Below, one piece after another: positions 60,510 to 64,000 of a stretch of 64,000 bases of DNA. The notes beneath the pieces were generated by a model, which ran no database searches, was not told the origin of the DNA, and was given only the letters and a program-made list of their open reading frames with translations. The position numbers were made by a program, and so were the translations under genes. The stretch's first letter is position 1; every line of letters begins with the position of its first letter. The DNA is taken from positions 1 to 64,000 of the forward strand of contig NZ_RHHO01000011.1 of the NCBI RefSeq assembly GCF_003710865.1. Reading direction: 5' to 3'. This stretch comes from Brevibacillus borstelensis. Lineage in GTDB: Bacteria > Bacillota > Bacilli > Brevibacillales > Brevibacillaceae.

Positions 60510-61493
60510 ATGAAAACGATGATAAATCTGGAATCAATTGAAAAACACTTTTCCGGTTCTGTCGTGGTTCCGCCACTCTCCCTTTCCATCCAGGAAGGGG
60601 AATTTCTAACGCTTTTGGGGCCAAGCGGCTGCGGGAAGACGACACTGCTCCGCATGATTGCCGGCTTTGAGCAGCCGACAGCGGGGGAAATTTACCTGGA
60701 CGGCAAGGCGCTGACCAGCATTCCTCCCTATCAGCGGGACATGAACATGGTTTTCCAGCAATACGCCCTGTTCCCCCACATGAATGTCGAACAGAACATT
60801 CTGTTTGGACTGAAGATGAAGAAAGTAGAGGCGGCGGAGCAACAGCGGAGGCTGGAGGAAGTGCTGCAGTACACGCAGCTTGTCGAGCTGCGCAAGCGTA
60901 CGCCGAAGCAGCTCTCCGGAGGGCAACAGCAGCGGGTGGCGATCGCGCGGGCGATCGTGAACAACCCGAAAGTGCTGCTGCTTGACGAACCGCTGGGAGC
61001 ACTGGATTACCAGTTGCGAAAAAGCTTGCAGCTTGAGTTGAAAAATTTGCAGAAAAATTTGGGCATTACATTTATTTACGTAACGCACGATCAAGAAGAA
61101 GCGATGGCTATGTCTGATCGCATCGCCGTCATGAACAAAGGGCGGATCGAGCAAATTGCCACGCCGGCAGAAATCTACAATCATCCCAAGACGCTGTTCG
61201 TCGCTACCTTTATCGGGGAGAACAATATTTTCAGAAGCGGCGATGCCAGCATTGCGGTCAGACCGGAGAAGATCAAGATCTATCCGAAAGATTCCGAGCT
61301 GGACAAGCATCGCAAAAACGGCACGATCACCGATATGGTTTTCCTCGGCAACATGAGCAAGCTGTTTATCCGCCTCGAGAGCGAGGAGATGACGGTGCTG
61401 GCTCATGAGTACGCGACAGAGAGCCGGGGCTGGCAGGCAGGGGATCAGGTGGCGATCGGATGGTCGCAGGCAGACGAGGTGATGCTCACTTGA
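60510..61493 (+). CDS. potA: Spermidine/putrescine ABC importer ATPase
   Basis: A 327-residue ATPase. Walker A is GPSGCGKTT (about 40-48), the signature is LSGGQQQR, Walker B is VLLLDEP, the switch is [13 protein letters not shown], and the C-terminus carries a TOBE-like domain. PotB, PotC and PotD genes follow, each coupled to the previous one. The ribosome site is weak (gagaagatga); ATG 60519 is an alternative start. It ends overlapping potB by four bases. Confidence 0.92.
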   Translation: MKTMINLESIEKHFSGSVVVPPLSLSIQEGEFLTLLGPSGCGKTTLLRMIAGFEQPTAGEIYLDGKALTSIPPYQRDMNMVFQQYALFPHMNVEQNILFGLKMKKVEAAEQQRRLEEVLQYTQLVELRKRTPKQLSGGQQQRVAIARAIVNNPKVLLLDEPLGALDYQLRKSLQLELKNLQKNLGITFIYVTHDQEEAMAMSDRIAVMNKGRIEQIATPAEIYNHPKTLFVATFIGENNIFRSGDASIAVRPEKIKIYPKDSELDKHRKNGTITDMVFLGNMSKLFIRLESEEMTVLAHEYATESRGWQAGDQVAIGWSQADEVMLT

Positions 61494-62344
61494 AAAACGG
61501 AAAGCAGTTGAAGATTTTGGCGCTGCCGGCTTTCGTTTGGCTGGGGGCGCTCTTCGTCTTGCCGATGTTGATGATTACTGCGCTGTCTTTTATGAAGCGC
61601 GGAACATACGGGCAGGTCGTCTATGAGTTTACGCTGAACAACTACGCCCGGATGATCGATCCGCTCTACATTCAGATTTTTTTTGACACCTTTCTCGTAG
61701 CGGTGCTGACAACGGCCATTTCTCTCGTGTGCGCCTACCCGATGGCTTACTACATTTCCCGCATGGATCGGTCTGCCCAGAAGATCTGGCTGCTGCTCGT
61801 CATGATCCCGTTTTGGATCAACTTTCTGGTCCGTTCCTACGCCTGGGTCATCATCCTGCGTTCGCAGGGAGTGATCAACACGTTCCTGCTCTCGACCGGA
61901 TTGATTCAAGAGCCTTTGCCCTTGCTGTACAATTTCGGCTCGGTGATGGTAGGGATGGTGTACACGCTGCTGCCGTTCATGGTCCTGCCGATTTACGTTT
62001 CGCTGGAGCAGCTCGACAGGCGGAAGCTGGAAGCCGCCTACGATCTGGGCGCAACGCCGTGGAAGACGTTTTGGCACGTAACCCTTCCCTTGACGAAATC
62101 GGGTGTCATTACCGGCTCGATTCTGGTCTTCGTCTCCTCGATCGGGATGTTCGTCGTGCCCGACGTGATGGGCGGAGCGAAGTCCGCGCTGATGGGAAAC
62201 GTCATCCAAAATCAGTTCTTGTCAGCTCGTGACTGGCCGTTCGGGTCTGCTCTCTCGATCGTCCTGATGCTGCTGTCCATGGTGTTGATCTACCTCTACT
62301 ACCGCGCGGTCAACGCCGCCGAGGCAAAGGAGGGGACGGCATGA
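61490..62344 (+). CDS. potB: Spermidine/putrescine ABC permease
   Basis: A 284-residue six-helix permease. I start it at TTG 61490, after gaggtgatg and overlapping the potA stop. The EAA loop is [21 protein letters not shown] (about 183). It overlaps potC by four bases. Confidence 0.92.
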   Translation: MKNGKQLKILALPAFVWLGALFVLPMLMITALSFMKRGTYGQVVYEFTLNNYARMIDPLYIQIFFDTFLVAVLTTAISLVCAYPMAYYISRMDRSAQKIWLLLVMIPFWINFLVRSYAWVIILRSQGVINTFLLSTGLIQEPLPLLYNFGSVMVGMVYTLLPFMVLPIYVSLEQLDRRKLEAAYDLGATPWKTFWHVTLPLTKSGVITGSILVFVSSIGMFVVPDVMGGAKSALMGNVIQNQFLSARDWPFGSALSIVLMLLSMVLIYLYYRAVNAAEAKEGTA

Positions 62345-63132
62345 AAGCGCTGAGACATCGTACAATGGCCGGATATTCCTGGGCCATGCTCGTCTTTTTA
62401 TACTTGCCGATCGCTGTATTGATGCTGTATTCGTTCAACGACTCGCGGATCAATGCTGTCTGGTCGGGCTTTACCTGGAAATGGTACGTATCTTTGTTTG
62501 ACAACAGGCAGGTCATGGAGGCTTTGTGGAACAGCCTGAGCATCGCCTTGATCAGCAGTGTGCTGGCGACTGTGTTTGGCACCGCTGCCGCGCTTGCGAT
62601 GAAGCACTACTCGCTCAGATGGAGAAGCGTGTTCAACGGGCTGACCTACTTGCCCATCGTTATCCCGGAAATCATGATGGGTCTGTCTCTGCTGGTCTTG
62701 TTCAGCCAGATTCATCTCGAGCTGGGCAAACTGACGCTGATCATGGCTCACGTCACCTTCAGTCTGCCGTACGTGATCGTCATCATCAACACGCGGCTGG
62801 CCGACATGGGCAAGGAGCTGGAAGAAGCGGCGCAGGATCTGGGCGCGACTGCGTGGGAGACCTTGCGTCACATCACGCTGCCTTTGATTTCACCCAGTAT
62901 TATCGCCGGGTTTCTGATGTCCTTTACCTTGTCGCTGGACGATTTTGTTATCTCGTTTTTCGTAGCGGGTCCCAATTCGACGACCTTGCCGCTGTACATC
63001 TACGGACTGGTCAAACGCGGTGTATCTCCTGAGGTAAACGCCCTGTCGACGCTGCTGATCGTCTTTACTGTACTGCTCGTTGTTGCGGCTGAGTTGTTCC
63101 GCCGCAAAGATTCCAAGTCGCTCACTTTTTAA
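62341..63132 (+). CDS. potC: Spermidine/putrescine ABC permease
   Basis: A 263-residue six-helix permease with EAA loop LEEAAQDLGATAWETLRHITLP (about 160). It overlaps potB (ATGA) and is followed by potD after 44 bases. Confidence 0.92.
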   Translation: MKALRHRTMAGYSWAMLVFLYLPIAVLMLYSFNDSRINAVWSGFTWKWYVSLFDNRQVMEALWNSLSIALISSVLATVFGTAAALAMKHYSLRWRSVFNGLTYLPIVIPEIMMGLSLLVLFSQIHLELGKLTLIMAHVTFSLPYVIVIINTRLADMGKELEEAAQDLGATAWETLRHITLPLISPSIIAGFLMSFTLSLDDFVISFFVAGPNSTTLPLYIYGLVKRGVSPEVNALSTLLIVFTVLLVVAAELFRRKDSKSLTF

Positions 63133-63176
63133 GTGGACATACACCCAAACAAAAGACTGGAGGTTGAAAAAGAAAG

Positions 63177-64000
63177 ATGAAAAAGTGGAAATCCCTGATG
63201 ATTGGCGCCGTGGCCGCCGCTCTTGCCGTTACTGCCGCAGGCTGTTCTTCTTCTTCTACCGAAGAGGAGCAGGTGCTGAATATCTACAGCTGGGCAGACA
63301 ACTTCAATCCTGACGTGATCAAGGACTTTGAACAGAAGTACAACGTCAAGGTAAACTACGATATTTACGGCAGCAACGAAGAAATGCTGGCGAAAATCCA
63401 GGCGGGCGCATCCGGCTACGACCTGATCCAGCCGTCGGATTACATGGTAGCCACCATGATCAAGCTGGGGCTTCTGGAAGAACTGAACAAAGAAAATATC
63501 CCGAACGAAAAAAATATTGTTTCTACCTTCCAAACGCCGCCGTTCGACCCGGGCAACAAGCATTCGCTCGTCTACACCTGGGGAATTACGGGAATCGCGT
63601 ACAACAAAAAGTACGTGAAAGGCGAGATCACCAGCTGGCAGGACCTGTGGAATCCGGAGTACAAAGGCCGTGTCATCATGCTCAACGACCCGCGCGAGGT
63701 CATGGGCGTCGGGCTGATCAAAAACGGGTTTTCCAACAGCACCAAGGACAAGGGCGAGCTGGAAAAAGCATTTGCAGACCTAAAAACGCTTTTGCCGAGC
63801 GTAGTCGCTTTTGACACGGACAACATCAAGCAAAAAATGATCGCAGAGGAAGCGTGGATCGGTACAGTCTGGTCCGGCGACGCAGCGATCATCAACGGCG
63901 AGAACCCGGATGTCGAATACGTCGTGCCGAAAGAGGGCGCAACGATCTGGGCAGACACCCTGGCAATTCCGAAAGGCGCCAAGCACAAGGAGCTGGCGGA
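63177..64000 (+). CDS. potD: Spermidine/putrescine-binding lipoprotein, 3' end outside the window
   Basis: The first 274 residues of a polyamine-binding lipoprotein. The signal peptide is MKKWKSLMIGAVAAALAVTAAGC with the lipobox Cys at 23. The fold starts LNIYSWADNFNPDVI, which with SDYMVATMI and VWSGDAA matches PotD, including aromatic/acidic positions used for polyamine binding. ggagg lies 13 bases upstream, a little far. The PotD family is about 350 residues, so roughly 75 are missing beyond the window edge. Confidence 0.9.
   Translation, partial: MKKWKSLMIGAVAAALAVTAAGCSSSSTEEEQVLNIYSWADNFNPDVIKDFEQKYNVKVNYDIYGSNEEMLAKIQAGASGYDLIQPSDYMVATMIKLGLLEELNKENIPNEKNIVSTFQTPPFDPGNKHSLVYTWGITGIAYNKKYVKGEITSWQDLWNPEYKGRVIMLNDPREVMGVGLIKNGFSNSTKDKGELEKAFADLKTLLPSVVAFDTDNIKQKMIAEEAWIGTVWSGDAAIINGENPDVEYVVPKEGATIWADTLAIPKGAKHKELA

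Noticed and set aside
12-64000. Very long minus-strand open frames opposite real genes (for example 16156-19212 and 13757-15901)
   Set aside because: They are GC-driven shadows: His/Arg/Gln-rich, no ribosome sites, and fully covered by well-supported plus-strand genes.

Overview
The window looks like a chromosomal segment of a spore-former-type member of Bacillota, most likely Brevibacillus or a close relative in Paenibacillaceae. This is inferred from strong AGGAGG-type ribosome binding sites, frequent TTG and GTG starts, sigma-A-type promoters, lipobox substrate-binding proteins, a YesM/YesN-type two-component pair, and protein types. Most of the DNA is moderately GC-rich. The first 1.3 kb and roughly 46.8-48.7 kb are visibly AT-rich. 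I see no rRNA, tRNA, CRISPR array or known riboswitch aptamer.

Layout. 0-1.3 kb: a deleted, frameshifted IS256-type transposase, a decayed reading frame and one small membrane protein. 1.37-9.4 kb: a catabolic operon for an unidentified amino-acid derivative (ornithine-cyclodeaminase-like protein, aminotransferase, YfcC transporter, M20 hydrolase, threonine-dehydratase-like enzyme, enolase-superfamily epimerase), followed by a LysR regulator. 9.6-10.4 kb: an alpha/beta hydrolase. 10.6-22.9 kb: a ROK-regulated run of genes with its own promoter and a perfect operator. It holds a complete iron/sugar-phosphate-type ABC importer, a large secreted PIG-L deacetylase, an argininosuccinate-lyase homologue with altered signature residues, a BadF-type sugar kinase, a cytosolic PIG-L deacetylase and an Asp/Glu racemase. 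I consider this the best candidate for an undescribed pathway. 23-25.7 kb: LysR, DinB-type, HxlR and DJ-1/PfpI genes. 26-33 kb: 2-aminoethylphosphonate uptake and breakdown (ABC importer with fused permease, PhnX, PhnW, DeoR-type regulator). 33-35.4 kb: VOC, NUDIX and nitronate monooxygenase genes. 35.8-46.7 kb: a lipoprotein, then an amino-sugar unit (MalE/F/G-type importer, YesM/YesN sensor pair, NagZ, GNAT, NagA). 46.7-48.7 kb: an AT-rich island with two secreted proteins. 48.8-59.1 kb: nucleoside salvage (NCS2 permease, nucleoside hydrolase, BMP-type ABC importer, two ribokinases, LacI regulator with a perfect operator). 59.2-60.3 kb: PadR regulator and a Gdx/SugE exporter. 60.4-64 kb: potABCD, with potD cut by the window end.

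The main theme is scavenging. Five ABC importers of three architectures sit next to the cytosolic enzymes that would process their cargo: phosphonate to acetaldehyde and phosphate, muropeptide or chitin sugars to glucosamine-6-phosphate, and nucleosides to base plus ribose-5-phosphate. Several transcriptional signals are clear enough to place: TTGACT-N17-TATAAT for the ROK gene, TTGATT-N17-TACAAT for the DeoR-type gene, TTGTTT-N17-TACAAT for the 35.8 kb lipoprotein and TTTACA-N17-TATATT for potABCD. Hairpins just downstream of two binding-protein genes probably set the binding-protein-to-permease ratio.
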